In this document: positions 10,805 to 21,347 of the stretch, one piece after another
Layout: each line of letters opens with the position of its first letter
Position numbering within the stretch: position 1 is the first letter of the stretch
From: Chara braunii
Taxonomy: Eukaryota > Streptophyta > Charophyceae > Charales > Characeae
Direction: 5' to 3'
Length of the DNA stretch: 38,679 bases
Assembly: GCA_003427395.1 (NCBI GenBank)
Contig: BFEA01000061.1
Span: 2,397,946 to 2,436,624 of the forward strand
Position numbers and translations under genes: made by a program
The notes under the pieces: model-generated
Seen by the model: the letters and a program-made list of their open reading frames with translations, nothing else
What the model was told of the DNA's origin: nothing
The model's database searches: none

Positions 10805-11106
10805 TTCGTGGGGTAGGGAGTTGCCCGGTCCTCAATTTCACCCACGAAGGGGTGGTGGTGGTCCTTTAGGCAGTAAGGGGTTTGGTTAGGGTTTCCGCCG
10901 GCTTCCAGGGTCGCGATGGATGATTGTTACGTTGAGTAGGATGCGTGGTTTCCAGATGGCTTAACGAGGACGATCGGCAGTAGGGATGGGGTCGCTAATT
11001 TAGGTTCCTGTTCCTGTTCCGCTTCCCCCCAGTGTGATGAGTTGAATGGTTCATGTTTTGACGAATGGGCGGGGCAGGATAGGGGAATGAAAGTATGGTA
11101 GATGAG
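10805..11106. other. No gene recognised
   Basis: G-rich on the plus strand, with no coding or repeat signal that I could align. Confidence 0.35.
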
Positions 11107-11338
11107 CAGTTAATCCCCTCCTTGGAGGGCAATCAATGCTGCTCATCATCACAGATCTTGTTACGCACACATACTACAAATCTCCACAAACTTTTTTACA
11201 TGATTGAATGATTACCATGTCAAGGGACGCTGGAGCCGCTTTCCAGCAGGTGTTGCTCCCCACCAATAGATGGAGCCTCCCCGACGGCGCTAGAGGTATC
11301 TGCTTTTATCAGCACCTCTAGCGTTAAAAAAAAAAAAA
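11107..11338 (+). mobile_element. S1 SINE-like element, copy a
   Basis: This is one of three full-looking copies (others 29718-29976 minus and 35859-36080 plus). Shared blocks in order are CAGTTAATCCCC, CAATCAATGCTG, GGGACGCTGG, CCAGCAGGTG, and CACCAATAGATGGAGCC. A hairpin follows at 11288-11323 with a perfect 10-bp stem (CGCTAGAGGT / ACCTCTAGCG), inner CTG/CAG pairing and loop CTTTTAT. GTT and a 13-A tail (11326-11338) complete it. The A tail and lack of ORF fit a retroposon. I found no clear Pol III A/B boxes, so its origin is unknown. Confidence 0.75.
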
Positions 11339-11396
11339 GAGTAGTGCAGCAAGGCCCCTAGTGACACTTTTTAGGGTCTCTTAGTTACCCCTGGAC

Positions 11397-11446
11397 GTAA
11401 TTGCGGTCAGATGCATCCAAGGAAGTTCCAGTGTGAATATACTCTG
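11397..11446. repeat. Solo terminus of the GGGCATAC MITE family
   Basis: GTAATTGC, TCAGATGCATCCAAGGAAG and AGTGTGAATATACTCT match the right end of the MITE at 13327-13549 in order and spacing. No left partner is evident nearby, so this is a truncated or rearranged copy. Confidence 0.65.
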
Positions 11447-11904
11447 AATCTTGTCATCACCGTGCTCAGACATATGGAGTGAGTCTTTCCTGCATGCTTC
11501 TGATTGGACGCTACTCCATTCTCTGTTCCCCCCCCCCCCCAAAAAAAAAGCCCAGGTTGTTGTAGAGGTGGGATACTAGACGGATGGCAGCCACCCACAG
11601 TACTCGGCGACTTGGTTGTCCAGATGAACCCCTCTGAAGACCCCACCCACCCTTCCTCTTTATCTTTTTGCCCTGGGGCACCCCCACCCCCCTGTCCTAC
11701 CCTAGTGTTAACCACCCAGGACCATCACCCATTGCCATCATATCGGAGTGACCTGACCAGACAGCGGTAGCAGGTACCGGGGCTAAGCAGAGGTACCTTC
11801 CCCCTGCTCAGCCCTGGTTGAAGCAGACGCCGTGCAAGCCTGATTGCGCGGGGACTTCGGGAGCTAGGTTTAAACATGCTACTACAGGTCTTCATGAGGG
11901 TGCA
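11447..11904. other. No gene recognised; poly(C)/poly(A) run
   Basis: Contains a C run followed by an A run at about 11527-11549. No supported gene. Confidence 0.4.
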
Positions 11905-12490
11905 CAGTGTACTATGATGTTGATGGTAGAGAGATGGGGATCCTGTGTTCCCTCGTATATCCCTGGAGCCCGTTCCGGCCCCGTGGTAAGGTGCAGTATC
12001 TCCTAACACCCTCCGACATCCGTACTAAGGACTGCTATGCAGTCTCCCGTTCCGGCCCCATGGTAAGGTGTAGTATCTACTGACACCCCTGACACCCGTA
12101 CTAAGGGCTGTTATGCCAGCCTCAACTCTAAGGTTCGTACTAGGAGGATAGCCCACCCTCACTCGTGAATCATGGACTGTATTTGACTCTGGATACAGTG
12201 TACTATGATGTTGATGGTAGAGAGATGGGGATCCTCTGTTCCCTCGTATATCCCTGGAGCCCGTTCCGGCCCCGTGGTAAGGTGCAGTATCTCCTGACGC
12301 CCCCCGACATCCGTACTAAGGAGTGCTATGCAGTCTCCCGTTCCGGCCCCACGGTAAGGTGTAGTATCTCCTGACACCCACAACATCCGTACTAGGGACT
12401 GCTATGCCAGCCTCACCTCTAAGGTACATACTAGGATGATAGCCCACTCTCAATCGTGAATCATGGACTGTATGTATTGACCCTGGATAA
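11905..12490. repeat. 291-bp tandem duplication with nested 77-bp repeats
   Basis: The block starting CAGTGTACTATGATGTTGAT at 11905 recurs at 12196, an offset of 291 bp. Both copies run through GAATCATGGACTGTA to a final TGAC(T/C)CTGGATA. Within each unit a 77-bp subunit is itself duplicated: CGTTCCGGCCCC starts at 11971, 12048, 12262 and 12339. The shared subunit carries GGTAAGGTG(C/T)AGTATCT and CCGTACTA. So the array arose by a 77-bp duplication followed by a 291-bp duplication. Confidence 0.92.
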
Positions 12491-12819
12491 TCTCTAGGCC
12501 CTGTGTTGTATCGAACACAAGACCTTTTGTGAATCATACAAGTGACCTAACCTATTGATATACTCTGTGAAATAGTCTGTAGCTGTGCTCTGCTGGGCTC
12601 GAGTAAACAAGACTATACGAACCACCCAGCAGTCTCACGACAACCCCGTAGACCAAGAACATCAAGATACCCACCATCGCCCAGTCCCTACATACAACAA
12701 CCATGGAGCATCCCTTGGGTGGTGCGCAGGCAGTGTCTGTAATAACTTACCTGCATCATCCCAAGGGTGTGTGTGTCCAGCCGTGCGTCATTCTAACGCC
12801 CTGCCGGTGTCCATGCGCA
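12491..12819. other. No gene recognised
   Basis: May be the body of the tRNA-derived element whose head lies at 12820-12900 on the minus strand. No second copy is present to confirm this. Confidence 0.35.
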
Positions 12820-12900
12820 AGGCTGCGGAGTTTTGAACCCACAACCTCATACCACAATGCACATTTCCAACCGGTGCTCTAACCACTGAGCTACATCAAC
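12820..12900 (-). pseudogene. tRNA-derived sequence (SINE head or tRNA pseudogene)
   Basis: The minus strand reads TAGCTCAGTGGTTAGAG (12893-12877), a near-perfect Pol III A box and D arm. At 12839-12829 GGTTCAAAACT resembles the B box/T arm. The D stem GCTC/GAGC pairs. The anticodon stem, the T stem and the acceptor do not pair properly, and no convincing anticodon loop is seen. It is therefore not a functional tRNA. It is either a decayed tRNA or the 5' head of a tRNA-derived SINE running toward lower coordinates. Confidence 0.7.
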
Positions 12901-12925
12901 TGTACCCCCCAATCATTTTTTTTAA

Positions 12926-12927
<2 letters not shown>

Positions 12928-12959
<32 letters not shown>
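12928..12959. repeat. (TTA)n microsatellite
   Basis: About ten TTA units beside the tRNA-like sequence. On the minus strand it is A/T-rich. Confidence 0.95.
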
Positions 12960-12967
12960 TTTGGTAT

Positions 12968-13253
12968 AGTTGCACAGAGGCCATGCTAATAAAATGCTTG
13001 GTCTTTGCGTTAGCCGGACCCCCACCGGCCGCCCCACCCCATCCTTGACCACCATGGTTGGGGCGGGGGGCAACATGCATCCCCTCTGATGGCTGGAGGG
13101 AGACAACAAAGCTATGTTTGAAGGGGTCCCCTGTCTAAGCCTTAGGAGTAGTGGTAGGTAGGTAGTGAAGGTGAATTGAAAGAATTTGAAAGATGATGAA
13201 AAGATTTGAGAGAAGAATATAGCATAGTTAAAAAAAAATAAAAAATAAAAAAA
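12968..13253 (+). mobile_element. R2 dispersed repeat with A-rich tail, copy A
   Basis: From about 12968 to 13227 this sequence closely matches 29073-29323 in the same orientation. Shared landmarks are TTTGCGTTAGC, CCACCATGGTTGGGGCGGGG, CAACATGCATCCCCTCTGAT, CCTTAGGAGTAGTGGTAGGT and AGCATAGT. Copy A then runs into A-rich sequence (13228-13253), which suggests a retroposed unit or the 3' end of a longer retroelement. The minus-strand frames across both copies look alike only because the DNA is repeated. Confidence 0.8.
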
Positions 13254-13326
13254 TCTCTGGCCATACTCAGACTTTTCAAGTGAATCCAGACCTAATGAGG
13301 GTCAGATACATCGGAGAAAGCCCTTA

Positions 13327-13549
13327 GGGCATACGCACCCTAGGTCTTTCCCGGATGCATTGGACTGCTATTCCGTCCAAATTCAGTCGGAAAAGTTCTA
13401 GTATGCGGTTACCGGGTTTTCCCCGAGGGCAGACTCACATGAGGAAATTTTGTACTCAGCTCTAGACTTTAATTGCCCTCATATACATTCACTTATCGCT
13501 GTAATTGCAGTCAGATACATCCAGGAAAGTTTTTAGTGTGAGTATGCCC
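13327..13549. mobile_element. 223-bp MITE with ~48-bp inverted termini
   Basis: The left end GGGCATACGCAC and right end GTGTGAGTATGCCC are inverted repeats. The similarity continues inward through CTTTCC(C/T)GGATG and GGACTGC/TGACTGC for about 48 bp. The left flank is TTA and the right flank is TGA, consistent with a decayed 3-bp duplication. A partial related end (GGCCATACTCAGAC with TCAGATACATC) lies just left at about 13259-13326, so two family members may be juxtaposed. No transposase frame. Confidence 0.75.
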
Positions 13550-13652
13550 TGAGACCTTTTGTTGTGTGGAAACTGTGGGCTTTTTTATTTTTTTTTATTT
13601 TCTTTTTCCTTCTTCAAACCAGAGTTCATATTCCAAATGTCAAGGATCGAGG

Positions 13653-13700
13653 CCGGGACCTCACAATTCGACCCGGTGTTATCCCGGCAGCATCAGCCGG
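13653..13700 (-). other. LINE-A1 3' UTR paired hairpins
   Basis: Hairpin I (13684-13700) has stem CCGGC/GCCGG and, on the minus strand, loop TGATGCT. Hairpin II (13653-13676) has stem CCGGG/CCCGG and a 14-base loop containing GAATTGTGAG. Both recur in LINE-A2. They sit just before the A-rich tail and may be the RT recognition structure (inference). Confidence 0.7.
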
Positions 13701-13948
13701 TTTAGCTTATGTAGTTCCAAGAAAGGTATAGCCAAACTGGTAGAAGAGCATGGGGGCCGAAAGTGGGCCCAAAAGATATCCAGCAGATACTAGAGGGACG
13801 AGGAGTGAGTTAGAAAAGGGAAGAAAAGAAAAACAAACAAGATAAGAAAGAGAACTAAAACAGAATGATCCCAGAGCCGCCCCTATGCCTCTCTAATTAG
13901 TTCTCCCAACCTACTCCCTACTAAAACCCTCCCCCTATCCCCCACTGC

Positions 13949-16900
13949 TCATTCCGAAAGCAGCCAGGGCGAAAACGCCAGCTTCCCTTCCAAAGTCACA
14001 GCTGCCAGTTGGTTTGCTCTTGCCCATGTGAAAAGAAACCACCTTTTGCCATTTGGGAGAAATCCTCCTCCCACTCTCCTTACCCAGTCCACCACCACCA
14101 TGGTTCTTATCGGTGCTTTAATTCTGCCCTGAATAGCCGCATCTGCTGACCACTCGTTTCTGAACAAAATGTTGTTCCGGTCCTCCCCCCATATGACCCA
14201 AGCTATGGCCGAACGGATGGCTTGCGCCATGTATCCCCACCCACTATGACCGAAGAAGAGAGGGGGAAGATGACCAAATACTACCCATTTCTCGTCCCAG
14301 ACCAGAGCTGACCCTAATGTCTGCCAATGGCCTGCCCACCACCGCCAGATCCGCTTAGAGGCAGGACAGTCCCAAAGCAGATGGTAAGTGGATTCTTCGT
14401 GTCTGTTGCCACAGCGTAAGCACCAGCGCTGAACCTCCATTCCCTTGTCTGTTAGCCATTTGGGAGATGGGACAGCAGAGTGGGACAGGAGCCACAGGAG
14501 CCCTGCCAGCTTCAGGCTTGGCAGCCATGGTAGAGCAGCCCACACATACCTGATTTCTGCGCTTGAAGGGGGCTGTTGTAGGTTGAACGTCTGGGCTGCC
14601 CTTTCACAGATCAGTTCCAGATTGTGCTCTGGTGGCTTCTGTATTTTCCGCCCCAGCTTCGTGTCGTCATTGACTAGACTCCTCCTGTGTTGTCCCTCTC
14701 GCTGCCACAAATAGGCTATTGGGTCCATTCTCAGATCCAGGATCGCCGCCCCTCCTTGCACAAGGATGTACTGCAGTCCGCGTCTGGGACCTGGTTTCAG
14801 GCAGACTCGAATGGCTGTCAGTGTTTGGTCCATGCTGATTGCTTCTTCGCTGGTCCTTCGAAGCATAGGCCCGCCCTTATTGGTGTCTGTCAATTCCCAT
14901 TTCGAAGCCTTCCACTCCTCTTCGTCTGTCCATTCCTCCAACCTGAGTACCTGGGTAACTTCGCTTCCCTGCTGTTCCTTTTTGTACCACTCCCCCGCTT
15001 ACTTCCCCACCGGTTTCTTTAATTCCTCCTTCCACTCCGCAGGCATGGCATTGGTCAGTTCGTTGAGTTTGGCGCCCACTTCTCTTAGTCTGACCAGGTT
15101 TTTCTGCAGCTCGCTCTCCGTCTTCCAGTCGCATCTCTCATCTTCCCATATTTCCTTGATTCGGGAAACACCTTTTTCAATTTATTTCCTGCCAAAGGCC
15201 CCTGGTCCTGCCACTTCAAAGCTGCCTCCCGAGACGTCCCGGACATTAGGATTTTCGAAGAGATGCTGCATTAAAACTTCCTCTTTTAATATCGGTTTGG
15301 AGGGGATCTGCGGTCTCAGTTTGTTCCAAGCCACACACCAGGCTAATGCCGACATCTGAAGGCAGGTCCATACATCCTCCTTCCGGGCCAAATGGAACTC
15401 TCTCTGTAGTATATACTGCATAATGAGCAGCCAGTTTCTTTCCTCCCCTTGTGTGCTGATTTTCTGGAGCCACTTCCCTTCAAGTTCCCTAGCATAGCCA
15501 CATTCTGTCTCTCTGGGTCTATAATCCCCAATCCGCCGTCGCCCTTGGCTTGTGTGACTTTGTCCCAGGCAACTTTGGAGATGAAGCCTCCTTCCTCTGC
15601 TTTTTTTTTCTCCTGGTTTCCATAGGTAGCGGGCCGACAGTCTTCTGATTTGCTTGAGGGTCGTTATGGAGATGAGGATTATTGCAGCAATATGCCATAT
15701 CAGTGAGAATAGTGAAGCCGAGATTCCTGCGGCTCGTCCTAGTTGGGAGAGGCCCATTGCCTTGTTACAGATCCTGGTCCTGGCCTCCACCTTGCCCACT
15801 AGTATTCTGTCTTGAGCTGGTCGGCTGTTATCCAACGAGACTTGGAGCCCCAAGTATCATTCCGATTCGTTGAGTCTCACTCTCTTCATGGTCCAGTTGT
15901 CCTCTACTTCATATTTCTCTGGGAGAAAATACACGGATTTGTCCCAGTTAACTTTGGCTTCAGACAGATCCGCGTATTGATCCAACAGACCCTTGGCTGC
16001 TCCCATGGACTCAGTGGTGGCCTCCGTGATGAGTAAGAGGTCGTCGGCTATTGCCCCCGTCCTAACTTCCACTCCTACTCTTACTCCAGCCCTTTTAGTA
16101 CATTGGTTGACCTTGCTGCATTGAGGACCACCTCGATCTGCAGCACGAAGAGGAGCGGGGCCAGTGGGCACCCTTGGCGCAGTGCGCGGGTAAGTGCAAA
16201 CTCATGTGACTTCTTTCCATTGACCAAGACAGCTGCTGTCGAAAGCCTGTACATCCCTGCCACCCATCTCCTGAAGCACTCCCCAAAGTTCATGTGTTCC
16301 AGGGTCACCAGCACGCCACCAGCACGAAAGACCAGTTTACCCGGTCGTAGGCCTTGTCAAGATCCAGCATCGCCACCAGTTACTGTCTTTTCTCTTCCCT
16401 ATCACTTCCAGGGCTTCCATTGCAACCATTATGTTCTCAGCTATTGAGCGCCCTTTCACGAACGCCCCTTGGTCAGACTTCACTAGATCTGGCAGGTAGG
16501 AGCCTAGGCGTCTTGAGAGGGTCTTGGCCAGGATTTTATAGGCAACGTTAAGGAGGGAGATCGGTCACCAGTTGCGGACGTTGAGTTTGTCCCTCTTTTT
16601 GTACAGCAGGATTATAACCACCCTGCGCATATCCTCTGTCAGGCGACCTCCTTCTAGCACTTTGTTGAACAGGCTCAGAAGAACCGGTCCAACCTGTTCC
16701 TACGTTACTTGAAAAAATTCAACAGGGAGCCCATTGTCCCCTGGCGCCTTTCTCCTTGCCATGCTCATAACCGCTTCCTTCAGCTCCGTCAGTGTGAGTG
16801 GTCTGTCCAAGTTAAGCCTTTGTTGATGAGACAACACCTCCATTGTGTGCAACAGGTTGCCTTGTTTTTGGAGTTCCGCAAGAGATTCCACCAGCGGCCG

Positions 16901-17290
16901 ACGAGACGTTAGAATGTCCGCGTAGTATTCTGCTGCATATCGTGTCATGGCTTCAGTTGTTGTCGCCAGATCTACCTGTGTGTTAAAAGAGTGTTGCAGT
17001 GCTCTTATCAGGCTGTGGCTTCGTGGCTCTTTTCGATAGTTAGATCCAAATCACGATGGATAAGGATTGCGGTCCCGCCTTTCGTGCCGTTGGCCAGTGC
17101 CCTGATCTGGGGCCCAGACCACCATCTCGATAATTGGGCGATTTTCGGTTCATCCAATTTAGTTTCTTGTAGGAAAAATGATCTGGGCACGTTGTCTGTG
17201 GAACCAAGTTTTCAACCGACCTCGCTTAAATTTTCGACTTGTATTCCCCAACCCTCGGACGTTGAATGTTGCAATCTGCAGTCTATCCAT
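13949..17290 (-). pseudogene. LINE-A1 ORF2 (EN-RT-finger polyprotein), broken
   Basis: ORF2 would start at ATG 17290-17288. Its EN begins IATFNVRGLGN and, after a frameshift near 17175, LQETKLDEPK with the catalytic Glu. EN is then lost: near 17010 the reading jumps to the RT linker (IRALQHSF, YYADILTSRR). RT follows: KAPGDNGLPVEFF, a TAG at 16702-16700, NVRNW then TGA in place of Arg, LLNVAYKILAKTL, KSDQGAFVKGRS, LDLDKAYDR (catalytic Asp kept), TRALRQGCPLAPLLF, and IADDLLL near 16040. From 15853 to 13949 a single frame with two TAA stops carries the connection region and the finger CLRCGNRHEESTYHLLWDC followed by RIWRWW. It ends FSPWLLSE, like LINE-A2. Function would have been target-primed reverse transcription; this copy cannot make it. 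Confidence 0.9.
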
Positions 17291-20200
17291 CTACAACTGG
17301 TGTGGGAGCGGTGGAGGTTTGGATCCGTTGTTCTTCAGTACGACTGGTGTGACCTTTAGTGTTGCCTTTCCTTCTCCGGCCCTGATAATTCTGGCCTTCT
17401 GCTTCTGTCCCAGTTTCCCAAGGTGCCAGCTGCAGGTTCCTGAAGGGTGGCGCCCATGGCTGTTTGTCCGCCGCTAGGGAGGTGTGGTACTCTGCCACGA
17501 AACCTGCTTTGATTTGATTTGTGATCCACAGTTTGTCCTCGTCTTTCGAGGTATTACCATCAAGCGAGGCAGGGGCGATCCACAAGATCCCCTGTTCTGC
17601 CAGCGCTGTTGCCACTTCTGCATTGATTTTAACATCAATCATGACCATGTGGAAGCACAGTTGGGCTTTGTTGGCGGGGGTAATTGATTTCCTACCGGTC
17701 CCGAGTCCCGGGATTAGTTTAAAGGGAAGCCGATTGGCCACAAAGGTCTGTGCCGCTGCGCGAATTATCTCCTTGGTTGAAGAACTTGTACTGACGGGGA
17801 CAGTTGGCAGTGAGCATTCGCCCGATGTCGTTCTGAGTGTCATCAGTTTGACGCCTTGTGGGGCCAGGGAGTTGCATAAAAAAACGAGGAAGTGTGATCC
17901 CCCTCTTGGATCTGAGCCCATTGTTGCTGCTGTGTTTCCTGTTCTAGATGGACCCGCCCCTGTGTTTCCTGTGGTCTGGGCAGGCATTACATTTCCCGTG
18001 CTTGTTAGCTGTGTTGTTCGAGATTGAATGCTGTAGAACTCTATTTCCCTTTCCTTTTTTTCCCTTGTGGCTTCACCTAATCCTTCCTCCCCTACCCTCC
18101 TCATCTTTACCGGTGCCTGCAGAGATGTTCGATTCCCTGGATCTGTCATTATGTGGTCCCTAAGAGGGGCGTCTCCTGTCATCGTCTCCCCTTCCTTCAA
18201 CCTTAGGTTTTGATTCTCTGCCATATCGTTATTCCTGGATCCGACCCTGTTTTCCCATGAGTACTGGGCACCTTCCTCATACTGGTGTGCCCCTACTAGG
18301 TTTAGGGTTGTCCGTTCCACATTTCTGCTCTCAATTTCGAACTCTGAGTTAATGTGGACTGCCACGAATGACTGGTGGGCATAACTGGACCCTCCAGGGT
18401 GATAGGGGGTTTCCTCTGGCCTGAGCGCCCCTGCGGGCTGGCCTGTTACTTGCAGAGTTTCGCTTGTGATTGTGGTAGGGATATTAGAAGTGTTTAAACT
18501 CAGAAGAGTCCCCTGGTTAAACGATCCTGCTCGAAGATCTGTATTTTGAACAGAGTTCAGCCCCGCTCTTACTAAGTAGCTCTGCTCTGGAGGGCCTGGT
18601 CTGCTGACCAATGCCTTAGAGGGAATGATTGCTAGAGAGGGAATGATTTTCGATCCCCCTAAGGAAGGAGGGGGAGCCGACTTTGGCTCGGGACGTCACC
18701 CCAACTAATTTCCCCCCCCTAACCCTGGGCCTGGGCCTGTCCCATATCCCACTCCTCTACGCATATCACGCCCCTGATGTTCCCCCGATGCGCCTCCGCT
18801 TTGACCTGTGTGACGATAATCGTGTCCATGGCCTCCCACTCTCAAATGTGGGTTTAGGTCTTGGCTTATGGCTGTACTATGACTTGTCCCTATCGACAGA
18901 CTATGCAAACCTGTGAGCGCAGGCAGTCCCAACATGCCCGTCTGTGCTTGGGAGGAGCTCGCCCAAGGGTGACGTGGCAAAACAGTGGACTGTGTTACTG
19001 GCTGGGCCTGCGAGGTTGATTGGTTTGCGGGGATTAGGCCCATCATTGTTAATTTAGCCCACGTAGGAGGTGCTGCTGCATAAAGGCCGCCCCCCACTCC
19101 TCTGCTTACCGATCCCGGGGCCTTCCCATGTTCTGAAAATCCACTACAGTAACTGCGCTATTGATAGCTCCTAGGGGTGGGGGATACACTGATACAGTGG
19201 TCTTACGTTTTATCCAGAAGATGGGGGAGGTGGGGGTGGTAGGGGAAGGGGAAGGGCTCCATAGACTACCATTGGCATCGAGGGAGGCGGAGGGGGGTTG
19301 TTTTGTCCCCTACCCCCTCCCCCTCTAGCCAAATTCGCATATTAGTTGCTTCCTCCTCCTCTCCCTCTCCCTCTTTCGCCATTTCCTCCTCTCCCTCTCC
19401 CGCCCCTTCCTCTACCCCTTCCTCTCTGCCCTTTAGGCATTGGTTCGTTGAACCTAGGGCAGTCTGGGTCGAACTCATCATGGAACCACCAAAGGCACTT
19501 ATTACAAAATAAGGAATCCTGGTTAGCAAATTGGACTTCAACAAAACCGGGGCCTGATGGTGTTTTGACGACTATTCATTCCTTGAAGGTTTGTTTGACT
19601 TCCGGGACACGATCAATTTTGATGTTCCCTAGTCTTGGCTCTTCCGGGTTCCTCTCCGGTGGATGCATGTGAATGATTCTTCCCACCATTCTCTCCGCAG
19701 CATATCTGAACGGGAAAAGTGCTTCCAGTGGGACTCTTAGTGCAATTACCTGAAATTTGTTGGCTGCATCATGATCTCTCATTTCGTCAATTTCCTGCTT
19801 GGTCATCCATAGTCTGAAGGATACTTCAACTGAGCCATTCCTCGTGGGTATCCTATCTTCTCCCTTCATGATCAGCCATTCGGCTATTCTAGCGTTTCTG
19901 GCTACGTACGACATGATGTTGGGACCCTCGCCGTGTGTACGACCACGTTTTTGTGACGGTTTGACCGTCGGGTCCAAGTTCCAAGGATCTTCATACACCC
20001 GGATCAATTGTTCCCTCTATGCTACACTTATCGACATCGCTGGTTCGTTGAATACGACAATGACAATTGTGGCTTTTAACCAAATGGTTGTAGCCATATT
20101 GACTTCTTTGCTCAAGGTGAGAACCCCCACTCCATTAATTATCTCTGTTGTCCCGAAGTCTCCCTCTGATTCGGGGAACAAACCATCATCAAAGCATAGG

Positions 20201-20313
20201 TCAAGAAGTGTTTTGATGCGATTCGCATCCTTGTTCGGCCCCGAGTTCATTGGAAGCGGCCCTCGGGCAACCTGCCCCCTCGCTGGAGGCGGGGGCGGCG
20301 CATTGGGGTTCAT
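17283..20313 (-). pseudogene. LINE-A1 ORF1 (nucleic-acid-binding protein), broken
   Basis: In order: a Pro-rich start; a conserved N-terminal part (IKTLLDLCFDDGLF, WLKATIVIVVF); an RRM-like/DUF4283-like part (ALRVPLEALFPF, GRIIHMHPPER, RLGNIKID); a knuckle CNKC-LWWF-H-DEFDPD-C at 19506-19459, a CX2CX4HX6C spacing; then an Arg-Gly-rich tract to a TAA near 19342. After a frameshift, a Gln/Ser/Gly/Pro-rich linker (19097-18705) and a long frame (18611-17283) with an unfamiliar globular part (residues about 240-400: CNSLAPQGVKLMTL, ITNQIKAGFVAEYH) continue. In-frame stops are TAG at 20019-20017, where LINE-A2 has Gln, and TGA at 19578-19576, where LINE-A2 has Trp. The final TAG (17285-17283) overlaps the ORF2 start. 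The role, inferred from plant L1-type ORF1, is RNA binding in the retrotransposition particle. Confidence 0.8.
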
Positions 20314-21274
20314 TTTGTTTTCGAGTGTTGAGATGCCCTACAAGGCTCTGTCTGTGCTAGGACAACGTAGGTCCTCTTTCTGGATGACGTCTACGTGAGG
20401 AAAGAGAGATAAGTGAACAACTGAAGCGTGCAAATTTGACTGCTATTGAATTCGTCCCGCCACCGAAGCGTTCTTAAGGACTGCGGTAAGTAAAAAAATA
20501 CGTAGCTCGGCGAGTGGAGTAGTCCCCAAAAAATGACGGCAGTAGCTGCTACAGGTACAGAGTATGGTAGCCAGTTGGACATGGGAAAAATTTAAACTCT
20601 AGGGTTGAGAAGTCAGTGGACATAAAAGATGATATGCCGGGATTACCCTCCTAGTGACGATTTGCGGTTTGCCTTGCCCTGAAATGTGGTGGGTAGCATC
20701 GATCTTCTTTGTCTTGTTCTTTTGTCTTGCTCCTCTTGTTCTTCTTGATCACCTTCTAGCCTCCTCTTTCCTCATCAGGGATGTCGGCGCAATCGCGCCA
20801 CGTCTGTTCCACGTATTCCACATGGCTTAAGGTATCACATCTGCTCTCAACCGCTGATGCGCCTCCATTCTCCCTCCTTCGTTGAAGGAGTTCGACCCCG
20901 CCATAGTCGGGGGAAGCTTCGACGACTACTCGTGGCGCAGGCCGCGTGCTTGGCCCAGAGTCAGCGGCACCGGTCCGGCCGAACCGGTAGCGTTGAGCGG
21001 AGCGCTCTGCGCCCGTCCCAACACCCGTCCCCCTCCCGTCCCCGCCCAGGTCTATCTATTTCGTGGCGATGGTGGAACGACACACACATAAATCCGAAAC
21101 TGTAGGCTTCATGCAGCCATCCAGACACAGAGCCTGGACGAAGCACTGAAGCTTTTTTTTTCTTTTTCCCTTTTTTCCCTTCCTTTGGTTGGGTGAAGAA
21201 CAGTAGCCTTCTCCATTTATGTTTGAATTTCGAAAGGACAAAGGGCCTCGCCGCACCACTGTCGAAAATGTGAA
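20314..21274. other. No gene recognised between two LINEs
   Basis: This stretch separates the 5' end of LINE-A1 from the 3' tail of LINE-A2. It may hold a LINE-A1 5' UTR, but it shares no obvious sequence with the region upstream of LINE-A2 ORF1. The open frames at 20857-21105 show no family features. Confidence 0.4.
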
Positions 21275-21347
21275 TTTTTTTAAAATTATTTTATTATTTT
21301 TTATTTTTCAAAAGAAGAGAATTGTATATAGAAAAATTGAAGGGGGG

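Larger units (their letters stand above)
13581..20313 (-). mobile_element. LINE-A1, internally deleted non-LTR retrotransposon
   Basis: Minus-strand element with an ORF1 region (20313-17283), an ORF2 region (17290-13949), a structured 3' UTR and an A-rich tail (T-rich on plus, 13581-13609). Most of the endonuclease between its first motifs and the RT linker is missing, at a junction near 17010. Multiple stops and frameshifts make it inactive. I looked for a target-site duplication beside the tail (plus-strand GGAAACTGTGGG) near the 5' end and found none, so the true 5' limit is uncertain. LINE-A2 at 21275-26272 belongs to the same family. Confidence 0.9.

Noticed and set aside
13561-21290. 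Target-site duplications for the LINE-A copies
   Set aside because: Sequence beside each A-rich tail was compared by eye with the apparent 5' ends and no convincing match was found.
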